Shown piece after piece: positions 8,670 to 17,521 of a DNA stretch of 64,000 nt; position 1 is the first letter of the stretch, and each line of letters starts with the position of its first letter. A program made the position numbers and the translations under genes. The notes below the pieces were generated by a model. That model saw nothing but the letters and a program-made list of their open reading frames with translations, did not search any database and had not been told where the DNA came from. Source of the stretch: Jezberella montanilacus (GTDB lineage Bacteria; Pseudomonadota; Gammaproteobacteria; Burkholderiales; Burkholderiaceae_B). Where the stretch lies: positions 62,001 to 126,000 of the forward strand of contig NZ_PVTV01000015.1 in the NCBI RefSeq assembly GCF_003003055.1, written 5' to 3'.

Positions 8670-9821
8670 TTGGTGCGTCGCATTGCTCACCTCGATATGG
8701 ACGCTTTTTTTGCGTCCGTCGAATTACTGACTTACCCAGATCTAAAGGGCCGGCCGGTTGTCGTTGGGGGACGAAACGCTTCTCGCCCGACTATGGGACA
8801 AGACGGCGGCTGGCTCTATCCCAAACTCAAAAATTACGCTGGCCGCGGCGTGGTCACGACCTCAACTTACGAGGCCAGGGCCTTGGGTGTGTTTTCAGGC
8901 ATGGGGTTAATGAAGTCGGCTGAGTTAGCCCCGGAGGCAGTCTTACTGCCCGGTAACTATGAAGCGTATCGGCATTACTCACGGTTATTTAAATCAGCGG
9001 TTGCCAGCGTTGCGCCCATCATCGAAGATCGGGGTATTGATGAAATCTACATTGATCTCACCGATCTGCTCCAAGATTCGATTGAAATCGCAACACAGAT
9101 CAAATTAGCGGTGCGGGAAGCGACAGGTCTGAGTTGCTCAATTGGAATAACTCCAAACAAGCTTTTATCCAAAATCGCCTCCGATCTCGACAAACCCGAT
9201 GGCATTACCATACTGAGTCAAACAGATCTTGAAGCGAAAATATGGCCCTTGGCTGCAAAAAAAATAAACGGAATTGGCCCCAAGGCGACTGAAAAGCTGA
9301 AGAATCTGGAGATTCACACCATAGGTGAACTCGCCAGGACAGAGGTCGCCCTTCTCATTGAGCATTTTGGGCAATCGACTGGCTTATGGATGAATCGAGC
9401 CGCTCACGGCCTGGATGACAGACCTGTTGTCACAGAGTCGGAACCCAGATCGATCAGCCGCGAAACGACCTTTGTCCGTGACTTGCATGTCAAAACGGAC
9501 CGCAATGAACTGTCTGAGATATTTACCTCTCTGTGCACCAAATTAAGCGAAGATCTACGCAGGAAAGCCTACGCAAGCAAAACGCTGGGAGTAAAACTTA
9601 AGTATGCAGACTTTCGTGTCGTCACTCGAGACATCAGTGTGCCGCACGCCTTGTTCGAGGCGGCAGACATTCGCCGGACTGCACAGGAATGCCTCAAGAG
9701 AGTCCCGCTGGAACAAAAGATTCGCCTCATTGGCGTCAAAGCAAGCAATCTCATCCCAATCGAGGATCTGAGCCAGGCGGAACCCGCACTTCAAGCAGAC
9801 TTACCTTTCGATTTCGAATAA
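8670..9821 (+). CDS. dinB: DNA polymerase IV (DinB), Y family
   Basis: A translesion polymerase of 383 residues. The catalytic carboxylates are visible in HLDMDAFF (Asp9, Asp11) and RGIDEIYIDLT (Asp124, Glu125). A helix-hairpin-helix motif follows (INGIGPKATEKL), and the C-terminus QADLPF is a typical beta-clamp-binding peptide. Relative to E. coli Pol IV there is an insertion of about 20 residues (roughly 36-57) after the GG of the fingers strand. The start must be TTG at 8670 or GTG at 8673; the first ATG would remove the catalytic Asp9. An AGG nine bases upstream favours TTG. No LexA-like CTGT-N8-ACAG was found upstream. Confidence 0.93.
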   Translation: MVRRIAHLDMDAFFASVELLTYPDLKGRPVVVGGRNASRPTMGQDGGWLYPKLKNYAGRGVVTTSTYEARALGVFSGMGLMKSAELAPEAVLLPGNYEAYRHYSRLFKSAVASVAPIIEDRGIDEIYIDLTDLLQDSIEIATQIKLAVREATGLSCSIGITPNKLLSKIASDLDKPDGITILSQTDLEAKIWPLAAKKINGIGPKATEKLKNLEIHTIGELARTEVALLIEHFGQSTGLWMNRAAHGLDDRPVVTESEPRSISRETTFVRDLHVKTDRNELSEIFTSLCTKLSEDLRRKAYASKTLGVKLKYADFRVVTRDISVPHALFEAADIRRTAQECLKRVPLEQKIRLIGVKASNLIPIEDLSQAEPALQADLPFDFE

Positions 9822-9933
9822 CGAAACCCGAGGCATAGCATTTTTGGTTATATGGATAGACTGATTCTTTCTTTGACCCTACCTCGTCATAGCGATAGCC
9901 TTGAGCTTTAGTTTTCGCTAAACAACGATAATA

Positions 9934-11649
9934 ATGTATCAACCCAACGTATTCGACACTGATCGTCTTAAAGAGCGGGCCGCGCAATTAGCTGGGCAAA
10001 TCCACCGGAACAAGATCGGGCAACTGAGCGACGACCACCTTAAGCCGCTGCGTTTGCAAAATGGTCTGTATATCCAGCGCTATGCTCCCATGCTGAGGAT
10101 TGCGATTGCCTATGGCATGCTTAACAGTGCGCAATTAAGAACGCTTGCTCAGGTCGCTCGCCAATATGACCGAGGCTATGGTCATCTGACAACTCGTCAA
10201 AACATGCAGTTGAACTGGATCTCACTAGACGACACGCCGAAGGCGTTGGCGGATCTGGCTGAAGTAGGTATTCACGGCATTCAATCAAGCGGCAATTGTC
10301 TGCGTAACATCACCAGCGATGCGCTGGCTGGTATCGCGCCCGACGAGATTCTGGACCCTCGCCCCTACGCTGAACTGATGCGCCAATGGAGCACCTTTCA
10401 CCCTGAGCTGTGCTTTTTGCCGCGCAAATTCAAAGTAGCCTTGACTGGCACACCCGAAGACCGGGCTCTGGTGCAGTTGCATGACATGGCTTTTGAAGTG
10501 GTGCGGGCTGAGCCCGAAGCAGTCTTTCGAGTTCGCGTGGGAGGTGGCATGGGTCGCACCCCTATCTTGGCACCCGTGCTGCGTGAAGAACTGGAATGGA
10601 AACACTTGTTAACCTACACGCATGCGGTGATGCGGGTCTATAACGAATTGGGGCGTAGAGATAATCTGACCAAGGCTCGGATCAAAATTCTCGTGCGTGC
10701 AGTCGGTATTGATACCTTCCGCGAGCTGGTAGAAGCAGAATGGGCACGATTGCGCGACGGCATTCACCAGTTGACTCAAAGCGAGCTTGATCGGGTCAAA
10801 GCCACCTTTGTAGAACCCGACTGGACAAAGGGCGCTGCGCTGCTTGACGTCGCCGGCCAATTTAACGGGCCAGACAAGTCGTCCTGGGATCACTGGTTAA
10901 AACGCAATCGTCTGCCGCACAGGAGAGCGGGCTATGCCGCTATTCTCATCCCGTTGAAACATCACACTCGCGCACCGGGCGATGTCACCAGTGATGAAAT
11001 GGACGCTATTGCCGGCCTTGCTGATCGTTTTAGCCAAGGCTTTATTCGTGTGAGCCACACGCAAGACTTTGTTCTGCCAGCCGTGCTCGAAAAGGATTTG
11101 CCAGAGTTATATGTTGCTCTGAAAAAATTGAACTTGCATCACGCGCTAGGGGGATTGCTCGGTAGCATGGTCAGTTGCCCAGGCGGTGATTTCTGTGCGC
11201 TTGCTAATGCCCGATCCATCCCGGTGGCAGAAGACATAGCGCGCCGCTACCAGTCAATCGATGCTCAGGAGAACATCGGGCCGCTTGACCTACGGATATC
11301 GGGCTGCATGAATAGCTGCGGTCATCATCATACCGGTCACATCGGGATTCTCGGTGTGGACAAAGACGGAGCCGCCTTCTATCAAGTGCTCTTGGGAGGG
11401 CATTCCGGGCATGGATCCCCCGCAGCCCTAGGGTCCATTATCGGCAAAGCCTTTGCCGAGGATGAGATTGGCGACGCGATCGAAGAGATTCTCGATACTT
11501 ACCTCGAGTTGCGCGAACCCGGCGAAAACTTTAAATCCTGTGTTGCACGTCTGGGCAAACAGCCTTTCGCGAACGCCGCAGACCTGATTAGAAAAAAGGT
11601 CAAACAATCATCAGAGGCTACGTCCGAAACAAGCGAGTTAGCATCGTGA
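9934..11649 (+). CDS. cysI: Assimilatory sulfite reductase haemoprotein subunit (CysI-type nitrite/sulfite reductase)
   Basis: The enzyme reduces sulfite to sulfide with six electrons using siroheme and a [4Fe-4S] cluster. The 571-residue protein has the duplicated ferredoxin-like and catalytic repeats of the family, YGHLTTRQNMQLNWI in the first half, and the cluster/siroheme ligands as C-x5-C (Cys415, Cys421) and C-x3-C (Cys458, Cys462, in SGCMNSCGHHH). It is longest from the ATG at 9934. No CysJ flavoprotein is encoded nearby, so electrons probably come from ferredoxin or an unidentified partner. The TGA overlaps the GTG of cobA by four bases. Sulfite rather than nitrite as substrate is inferred from the cys neighbours. 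Confidence 0.9.
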   Translation: MYQPNVFDTDRLKERAAQLAGQIHRNKIGQLSDDHLKPLRLQNGLYIQRYAPMLRIAIAYGMLNSAQLRTLAQVARQYDRGYGHLTTRQNMQLNWISLDDTPKALADLAEVGIHGIQSSGNCLRNITSDALAGIAPDEILDPRPYAELMRQWSTFHPELCFLPRKFKVALTGTPEDRALVQLHDMAFEVVRAEPEAVFRVRVGGGMGRTPILAPVLREELEWKHLLTYTHAVMRVYNELGRRDNLTKARIKILVRAVGIDTFRELVEAEWARLRDGIHQLTQSELDRVKATFVEPDWTKGAALLDVAGQFNGPDKSSWDHWLKRNRLPHRRAGYAAILIPLKHHTRAPGDVTSDEMDAIAGLADRFSQGFIRVSHTQDFVLPAVLEKDLPELYVALKKLNLHHALGGLLGSMVSCPGGDFCALANARSIPVAEDIARRYQSIDAQENIGPLDLRISGCMNSCGHHHTGHIGILGVDKDGAAFYQVLLGGHSGHGSPAALGSIIGKAFAEDEIGDAIEEILDTYLELREPGENFKSCVARLGKQPFANAADLIRKKVKQSSEATSETSELAS

Positions 11650-12431
11650 GCGTGACCTTGATCGGGGCTGGGCCGGGTGACCCCGAGCTCATGACTCGCA
11701 AAGCTTGGCGAATATTGGGCGATGCTCAGGTGGTGTTGTATGACGCATTGATTGACTTTGAAGGGATGCGTGAAGCAGCCCCGCACGCTAAATGGCTAGA
11801 TGTGGGTAAACGTCTGGATCAACCATCTGTCGAACAAGCTTTTATCTGTGCCAGTTTGCTCACCTTTGCGAAACAGGGTTTGAATGTTGTCAGGCTAAAA
11901 GGCGGTGACCCATCAATTTTTGGTCGCATGGCAGAGGAACTCGAGATCCTTCGTCGCAACCATATCGACTTTGAGATAGTGCCCGGCGTCACCGCCGCTT
12001 GCGCTGCTGCGGCCGAGCTGCAGGCTAGCTTGACGCTCAGGGGTGTGTCTCGCAGTGTCGCTTTCGTTACGCCGCGGGTCGGTCGTCGCGAACAAGAAAA
12101 TGAAACACAGTGGCTAGACGCGTCAATGGCGGCAGAAACCGTTATACTTTATATGGCGGGGTCTCAGTCACAGCTCGTTTGTCAGCGGTTAATTGATGCA
12201 GGTAAATCGCCAACCACCACTATTTGTCTTGTAGAAAATGCCAGTCGCTCGGGCCGCCGTTTGCGGTCCAGCTTAGCCGCGATTGCAGCTGCTGGTTTCG
12301 CAAAATGCGACGGCCCAGTCACTTTAGTGATTGGTGACGCGATGAATGAAGTGGCTGCCGAGCGCTTGTCACAGCCTGATCACATAGAATTTGGATATAA
12401 AAATGACTCAAGAGAATTCGCCAGTCGCTGA
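11646..12431 (+). CDS. cobA: Uroporphyrinogen-III C-methyltransferase (SUMT)
   Basis: Transfers two methyl groups from SAM to uroporphyrinogen III, giving precorrin-2 for siroheme, the cofactor of the preceding sulfite reductase. The 261-residue protein shows the SUMT signatures VTLIGAGPGDPELMT at the N-terminus, VVRLKGGDPSIFGR near residue 83 and EIVPGVTAACAAAAE near residue 110. It lacks the CysG precorrin-2 dehydrogenase/ferrochelatase domain, so that step must be encoded elsewhere. It begins with GTG overlapping the cysI stop and overlaps the start of the DUF934 gene, so the three genes form one operon. Confidence 0.9.
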   Translation: MSVTLIGAGPGDPELMTRKAWRILGDAQVVLYDALIDFEGMREAAPHAKWLDVGKRLDQPSVEQAFICASLLTFAKQGLNVVRLKGGDPSIFGRMAEELEILRRNHIDFEIVPGVTAACAAAAELQASLTLRGVSRSVAFVTPRVGRREQENETQWLDASMAAETVILYMAGSQSQLVCQRLIDAGKSPTTTICLVENASRSGRRLRSSLAAIAAAGFAKCDGPVTLVIGDAMNEVAAERLSQPDHIEFGYKNDSREFASR

Positions 12432-12867
12432 AAATGCTCCGACGATCGTGGTGTTCGACATGCACGGAAAGCGCATTGCCCAGCCAACTACGGCAATCAA
12501 CATCATTGAACCTGAAACCCTGCTGAGCAACGATACGGCACTTGGCTTAAGCGAGCAGTTAAAAAAAATCGCCGAAGAAAATCGTCACGCACCGGCGATA
12601 GGCCTCAAGTTCGCCAAGTTTGCAGACGGTCGTTCTTACTCGATTGCAGCGCGCTTACGCGAGGCGGGCTACACGGGCGAGCTTCACGCGCTCGGTGATA
12701 TCAATCAAGAACTGTTGTTTCTACTCAAACGTGTGGGATTTACCCACGCCCACATCCCAGACCCTGGTGCAGAGCGCCTGGCGGAAAGCGTTGTTTCTCC
12801 CTTCGCGGGATACTACCAAGCGGGCCAGGATGGCTCCAAAGCCCCTTGGCAATCGACCGCTCATTGA
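12403..12867 (+). CDS. DUF934 family protein of the sulfite-reduction operon
   Basis: A 154-residue soluble protein matching the DUF934 family, found in many proteobacteria next to cysI and cysH; its biochemical role is not established. The conserved core is IGLKFAKFADGRSYSIAARLRE followed by GYTGELHALGDINQELLFLLKRVGF. No cysteine cluster, Walker motif or membrane segment is visible. The ATG at 12403 was preferred to a TTG at 12391; both lie inside the 3' end of cobA. The stop overlaps the convergent cysN by seven bases. Its place in the operon suggests it helps sulfite reduction, perhaps in electron supply, since CysJ is absent; that is inference. Confidence 0.85.
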   Translation: MTQENSPVAENAPTIVVFDMHGKRIAQPTTAINIIEPETLLSNDTALGLSEQLKKIAEENRHAPAIGLKFAKFADGRSYSIAARLREAGYTGELHALGDINQELLFLLKRVGFTHAHIPDPGAERLAESVVSPFAGYYQAGQDGSKAPWQSTAH

Positions 12868-14183
12868 CTGAGCTTGCGAATCATGCCGGCCGCGACGGTG
12901 TGCTGGGTGGCTTCGTCAATCAATACAAACGCGCCCGTTGCAGTTAGCTGATCGAACAGATCCGCCATCACTGGTTTTTGCAGATCCAAATCAACCTGTC
13001 CAATATCATTCATTTGCAGCGTTTGCGAACTTTGACCACTTGACAGTGTGCGCACATCAAGCACTTGATTCACTGCCCTAACCTTCGCAAACACCGAACG
13101 GGTCGTGTGCTGTAAGACATATTTACGTGACAAAGATAAGGGTTCTGCATCCAGCCAGCAAATGTCCGCACATAACCGCTTAGCCAAGACGGGAGCGGTT
13201 TCGCTGCAAGCGCTGACGATCAAGTCTCCTCTCGACACATCGATATCATCGGTTAACCGAAACATCACAGGCGAACCTGCCACAGCTACCGTCTCAGCCG
13301 GCATTGATTGCAGATGCTTGACGCCGTTGGAGAGATGAATTTCAGAAATGGTTGATGACACGCCAGACGGCAGCACCGTGATTTTTTGACCAACTCGCAA
13401 TTCACCTGATTCGACGCGCCCGAGATATCCTCGGAAATCCTCCGCGGCACTGCCATCTTGTCTGGCCACATACTGAATCGGCAAGCGCAGTGCAGGCATT
13501 GAAGGAGTAACGGATGTATCGAGACTCTCCAGCCACTGCAACAAACTTGGGCCTTGATACCAAGGCATTTTGTTGCTACGTGTGACGACATTGTCGCCTT
13601 GCAGCGCAGACAATGGAACGATCGAAGGCTCGGGCAAATTTAATTTCTGTGACAATTGAATCAAGGCCGCGCTGATCGCACTAAATGCTGTTTGATCAAA
13701 ATCCAGCAAGTCCATTTTGTTGACAGCAAATACAACATGGCGCAGGCCCAACAGTCGAACAATTGCCGCATGCCGGTTGGTTTGAGCCAATAGAATAGGA
13801 GGAGTCGCAGTGAGGTCGACACCTGTCGCATCGACCAAGATGACCGCAACATCCGATTGGGACGCACCTGTCACTAAATTACGGGTGTACTGCTCATGGC
13901 CTGGTGCATCTGCAACGATAAATTTACGCTTTGCGGTCACGAAATAGCGGTACGCAATATCGATGGTGATGCCCTGCTCTCTTTCTGCTTCGAGCCCGTC
14001 GGTCAGTAATGCGAGGTCGATCGCAGCGTCTTGTGCTTTCACCCGAGCATGTTTGCTGCGGGAAACAGCAGCCAGTTGGTCGGATAATACCGCCTTCGTA
14101 TCGTAAAGCAGCCTGCCAATCAACGTGCTCTTGCCGTCATCAACACTGCCGGCAGTCATGAATCGAATCACCCCTGCGCTCAT
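12861..14183 (-). CDS. cysN: Sulfate adenylyltransferase subunit 1 (CysN)
   Basis: The GTPase subunit that drives APS formation by CysD. The 440-residue protein has translation-factor-type G motifs: GSVDDGKST (G1), DAPGHEQY (G3) and NKMD (G4), followed by two beta-barrel domains. It ends without a CysC APS-kinase fusion, consistent with the APS-specific reductase encoded upstream. The ATG at 14183 overlaps the cysD stop by one base (TGATG), so translation is coupled. It is the last gene of the reverse cysH-cysD-cysN operon and meets the DUF934 gene tail to tail. Confidence 0.95.
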   Translation of the reverse strand: MSAGVIRFMTAGSVDDGKSTLIGRLLYDTKAVLSDQLAAVSRSKHARVKAQDAAIDLALLTDGLEAEREQGITIDIAYRYFVTAKRKFIVADAPGHEQYTRNLVTGASQSDVAVILVDATGVDLTATPPILLAQTNRHAAIVRLLGLRHVVFAVNKMDLLDFDQTAFSAISAALIQLSQKLNLPEPSIVPLSALQGDNVVTRSNKMPWYQGPSLLQWLESLDTSVTPSMPALRLPIQYVARQDGSAAEDFRGYLGRVESGELRVGQKITVLPSGVSSTISEIHLSNGVKHLQSMPAETVAVAGSPVMFRLTDDIDVSRGDLIVSACSETAPVLAKRLCADICWLDAEPLSLSRKYVLQHTTRSVFAKVRAVNQVLDVRTLSSGQSSQTLQMNDIGQVDLDLQKPVMADLFDQLTATGAFVLIDEATQHTVAAGMIRKLSQ

Positions 14184-15115
14184 CAGAAGTACCCCTCTCG
14201 TTTACGGCGCTCCATTGAGGCCTCGCTTGTTTGGTCATCCATCCGTGTTGCGCCCCGCTCGGTGAGCGCTGACAAGACAGTCTCGGCGATCACGTCTTCC
14301 GGCGTTGCCGAGTCGCTGGCAACGGGGCATGTGCAGCTGATATCGCCCACCGTTCTGAAGCGCACCTGCCTGATGCTGCTGATATCGTTTACGTGCTTGG
14401 GGGTAATATCCGTCACGGGCACAAGCAGACCATTTTTTTCAACGACCTCTCTCAGGTGAGCGTAGTAGATGTTGGGTAGAGATAGCCGTTCACGCGCGAT
14501 GTACTGCCAGATATCAAGCTCAGTCCAGTTCGAAATTGGGAACACCCTCATGTGCTCACCAGGAGCAATCCGGGCGTTGTAGAGGCTCCAGAGTTCTGGA
14601 CGTTGCGCTTTTGGATCCCATTGTCCAAACTCATCTCGAAAAGAAAAAATACGCTCTTTAGCGCGCGCTTTTTCTTCATCGCGACGAGCACCGCCCAAGA
14701 GGGCATCAAACTGGTTTGACGCGATGGTTTCCAGCAAAGTCACGGCCTGAGCTGCGTTTCGGGAATCGGTCGGTTTACGAAGTTTCACCGAGCCTTTTTT
14801 GATTGAGTCTTCCACTAATCCGACAACGAGACGATCGCCAGTTTGTGCAATTAAGTTGTCGCGATATTGGAGGACCTCTTGATAATTGTGCCCGGTGTCG
14901 ATATGGACCAGAGGGAAAGGCAATCTAGTTGCTCGATTGCCCAAAGCAAATGCTTTACGAGCAAGGTGATACATGACGATTGAGTCCTTGCCACCTGAGA
15001 ACAGCATGGCAGGATTGGCGCACTGCGCCACGACTTCGCGAATGATGTAAATGGACTCTGACTCAAGCCAGTCAAGATAATCATTCTGGAGGGCTTTGAC
15101 TTCGTTATTTGACAT
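14183..15115 (-). CDS. cysD: Sulfate adenylyltransferase subunit 2 (CysD)
   Basis: The ATP pyrophosphatase subunit that adenylylates sulfate to APS. From the ATG at 15115 the protein has 310 residues, the usual CysD size; the open frame continues to 15334 but that part lies inside cysH. The PP-loop motif is MLFSGGKDSIVM and the conserved downstream blocks RRDEEKARAKERIFSFRD and VFPISNWTELDIW are present. The start overlaps the end of cysH by 11 bases, and the stop is coupled to cysN. Confidence 0.95.
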   Translation of the reverse strand: MSNNEVKALQNDYLDWLESESIYIIREVVAQCANPAMLFSGGKDSIVMYHLARKAFALGNRATRLPFPLVHIDTGHNYQEVLQYRDNLIAQTGDRLVVGLVEDSIKKGSVKLRKPTDSRNAAQAVTLLETIASNQFDALLGGARRDEEKARAKERIFSFRDEFGQWDPKAQRPELWSLYNARIAPGEHMRVFPISNWTELDIWQYIARERLSLPNIYYAHLREVVEKNGLLVPVTDITPKHVNDISSIRQVRFRTVGDISCTCPVASDSATPEDVIAETVLSALTERGATRMDDQTSEASMERRKREGYF

Positions 15116-15890
15116 GTAAACCACACTCCTTGTTTGCTTGTTGCAACCACCACCAGCGGCCAGCTCGCGTTTCTTCGTCGGCTCGTATAGCCCGTGTGCA
15201 AGGTTCGCAGCCAATGCTGGGATATCCTTGAAGGTGGAGCGGGTGAATCGGGACGCTATGATGTTCGAGGTAGGTCCACACATCAGCAGCGAGCCAATCA
15301 AAGAGGGGGTTGTATTTGGCAATGTCACGAGCATTATCTAGTTCTGCAAACTGCAAGGCGACGCGGGTGACAGCCTGTTCTTGTCGCTGACCGGTAATCC
15401 AGGCATCCGATCCACTCAGCGCCTGATCAAGCGGCAAAACTTTTCTGGCTCGGCAACAAGCTTTTTTTGCCTCTTCACTGTCATAAAAACCATTGAGGCC
15501 ATGCACACTGATGAAGCCTTCTATGTCTCTCGGTTCGGGCTGAACTCGTTTGATCGACAGTCCGTAATGCTGTTCTGCGATCCCGACCATATCGAGCGTC
15601 TCCTGGTGAAGCCGGCCGGTATCAAGTGTGAAGATCTCGATTGGCGCACTAACTTTGACCATGGCATCGATCAGGACCATGTCCTCTGCTGCCATGCTGC
15701 TGGCAAAACGAATGACTTGATGCTGACCACTGACCAAGCTGAGCCGATCGAACAAGCTTTGATGAAGCTGCTCAACTTTCTCGCTGAGTGGGCGAGATAG
15801 CGGGATTTGCCAAAGGGCTGGACTGTAGGAAGACATATCTGGTTTCATGACTCGATTGACAATGACGTTCATGCTATCGGGGATCATCAC
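15105..15890 (-). CDS. cysH: Assimilatory adenylyl-sulfate (APS) reductase, [4Fe-4S] type
   Basis: Reduces APS to sulfite with thioredoxin. The 261-residue frame has the PP-loop-like fold with RFASSMAAEDMV, the cluster ligands as a Cys pair (Cys145-Cys146) plus C-x2-C (Cys228, Cys231), and the catalytic cysteine in a C-terminal ECGLH motif (Cys256). The Cys pair and CxxC mark APS rather than PAPS reductases, consistent with the absence of cysC. The N-terminus is uncertain: GTG at 15890, or ATG at 15887, 15872 or 15848; none has a clear Shine-Dalgarno. The family usually begins near SEKVEQL, so the latest start is reasonable. Confidence 0.93.
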   Translation of the reverse strand: MMIPDSMNVIVNRVMKPDMSSYSPALWQIPLSRPLSEKVEQLHQSLFDRLSLVSGQHQVIRFASSMAAEDMVLIDAMVKVSAPIEIFTLDTGRLHQETLDMVGIAEQHYGLSIKRVQPEPRDIEGFISVHGLNGFYDSEEAKKACCRARKVLPLDQALSGSDAWITGQRQEQAVTRVALQFAELDNARDIAKYNPLFDWLAADVWTYLEHHSVPIHPLHLQGYPSIGCEPCTRAIRADEETRAGRWWWLQQANKECGLHVK

Positions 15891-15904
15891 ATTGGCAAAC
15901 GACT

Positions 15905-15935
15905 AAGTTGCTATTTGAATATAAGCAATCAACTT
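15905..15935. promoter_or_regulatory. Nested inverted repeats upstream of cysH
   Basis: AAGTTG (15905-15910) pairs with CAACTT (15930-15935), and inside it TTGCT (15908-15912) pairs with AGCAA (15924-15928), an A/T-rich interrupted palindrome 15-45 bases upstream of the cysH start region. LysR-type regulators such as CysB or Cbl control cys operons and bind such sites; assignment to them is inference. Confidence 0.35.
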
Positions 15936-16109
15936 ATTACGTGAGGCAATAAGGGCGGGCCACAATCACCATCAAACATCCCTCAGACATCCAGTTGGCG
16001 TACCTCGAGCGCTGTCATTTTCGAGCTGTACAATAGGGTAAGTACTAGTCAGGACAGGCGGCGTTTCCCGAGCCTTCCAAAACCCGCAAAGCGATTTATT
16101 TTGGTGTTT
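15936..16109. other. Intergenic region between cysH and the efflux operon
   Basis: This spacer must hold the promoter of the forward efflux operon. A TACAAT at 16029-16034 is a possible -10 element, but no matching -35 was found. No ORF or clear operator was recognised, and no TetR/MarR-type regulator gene is encoded next to the efflux genes. Confidence 0.3.
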
Positions 16110-17516
16110 ATGCGTTCATTTTTTGTTGTAGCCTTTTGTCTTGCAGTCACCGGTTGCACTGCCCCTAAAGACCAACTTCACTCACCGTCTAATCCAGAAA
16201 TCAGTCAAATTGAACCTGCTTTGTCAAGCGCTGCAGGCAGAATCCGTGAACACTGGTGGGTTGACCTGCATGATCCACAACTGGTGGAAGTGATTGAGCT
16301 CGCTTTGGCCAAGTCACCCACTATCGAGACAGCGGGCACACGAATTGCCGCCGCACAAGCGATTGCTCGCGCCCAGCAAGCGAGTCTGGTGCCACAAGTC
16401 GGTTTTAATGCTCAGATCGATCAGCAGCAATTCTCGCAAAACTACATTTTTGTGCCAGGCATGCAAATCTATAATGGTTATGGCTTTGTTCAAGCCAACA
16501 TGAACTGGTCTCTGGATATCTGGGGCAAACAGCACAAATATTTTGATGCAGCAAACAGCCGAGTCAAGGCTGCCCAGTTCAACGTTGCCGCAGCTCAACT
16601 CATACTCACGAGCTCGATTGCAAAGGTCTATACGGATCTTGATCGTGCACACCAATTAAAAGATCTCAGCGTAAAAGAGGCAGATTTGCGCAATCGCCTC
16701 CACCAAATCGCTGTCGCCCGACAGCAGGCAGGGGTAGTAGACGCACTGGATGCCAAGCAGCGGCTTGTTGATCGTGACTTGGCACAAGTTCGTCTGACTC
16801 AAGCTGCTTTAGCAATCAAAGTCCTGCAGCATCAACTGGCTGCTCTTGCTCAGCAGGGTCCCACCTGGGGAGAAAACCTCCAAGCGCCTAAATTAGATTC
16901 ATCTCATCCCGAACTCCCGGACACCATCCCTGCAAACCTGTTGGCCAGACGCCCTGATCTGCAAGTCTTGCTTGAGCAAATCACTGCTGCTGGCCTGGAC
17001 TTCGACGCTGCCAAGCTCGAGTACCTGCCCGACGTTAACCTTCAAGCTTATGCTGGCTTCCAGGCCATCGGGCTACCGATGTTGTTTCAATCAAGCAGTC
17101 AGGCTTTTAGTATTGGTCCAGTGATCAGTTTGCCTATTTTCGAAGGCGGTCGTATCGCAGCCAATGCACTAGGTAAGGAGGCCGCCCGTAACGAGAGAAT
17201 CTCTACTTATCAAGAGCAACTCACTACCGCTTTAAAAGAGTCTGCTGACGGGATTGCAACAGTCAAAAGCACTGCTGTTGAGCTCACTCAGGTGCAGCGC
17301 GCTCTTGCGGATAGTCGCAGCTATTGGCAAATCCAGCAGCAGCGCAAAACCGCGGGTTTGACGACCAGTGACAACGTTCTCAGCGCTGAACTGAATGTCA
17401 TTCAGCAACAAAGACAAGTTATTGACACTCAAGCCAGATCCCTCAGTGCCAAGATATCGCTGATTCAAGCACTTGGCGGCTCGTTTGAGAAACCCACAGA
17501 CCACACGGCTAACTAA
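16110..17516 (+). CDS. Outer-membrane efflux lipoprotein (NodT/OMF family)
   Basis: The outer-membrane channel of a tripartite efflux pump. The 468-residue protein begins with a lipoprotein signal ending in the lipobox AVTGC (Cys16), then WWVDLHDPQL and the two repeated coiled-coil OEP halves; LLARRPDLQVLLEQI is the typical mid-protein signature, and PVISLPIFEGGRI occurs before the second helical hairpin. The ATG at 16110 gives a proper short signal peptide; TTG at 16101 would add three residues. It is first in the operon with the EmrA-like and EmrB-like genes, six bases upstream of the next start. Confidence 0.92.
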   Translation: MRSFFVVAFCLAVTGCTAPKDQLHSPSNPEISQIEPALSSAAGRIREHWWVDLHDPQLVEVIELALAKSPTIETAGTRIAAAQAIARAQQASLVPQVGFNAQIDQQQFSQNYIFVPGMQIYNGYGFVQANMNWSLDIWGKQHKYFDAANSRVKAAQFNVAAAQLILTSSIAKVYTDLDRAHQLKDLSVKEADLRNRLHQIAVARQQAGVVDALDAKQRLVDRDLAQVRLTQAALAIKVLQHQLAALAQQGPTWGENLQAPKLDSSHPELPDTIPANLLARRPDLQVLLEQITAAGLDFDAAKLEYLPDVNLQAYAGFQAIGLPMLFQSSSQAFSIGPVISLPIFEGGRIAANALGKEAARNERISTYQEQLTTALKESADGIATVKSTAVELTQVQRALADSRSYWQIQQQRKTAGLTTSDNVLSAELNVIQQQRQVIDTQARSLSAKISLIQALGGSFEKPTDHTAN

Positions 17517-17521
17517 GCATC

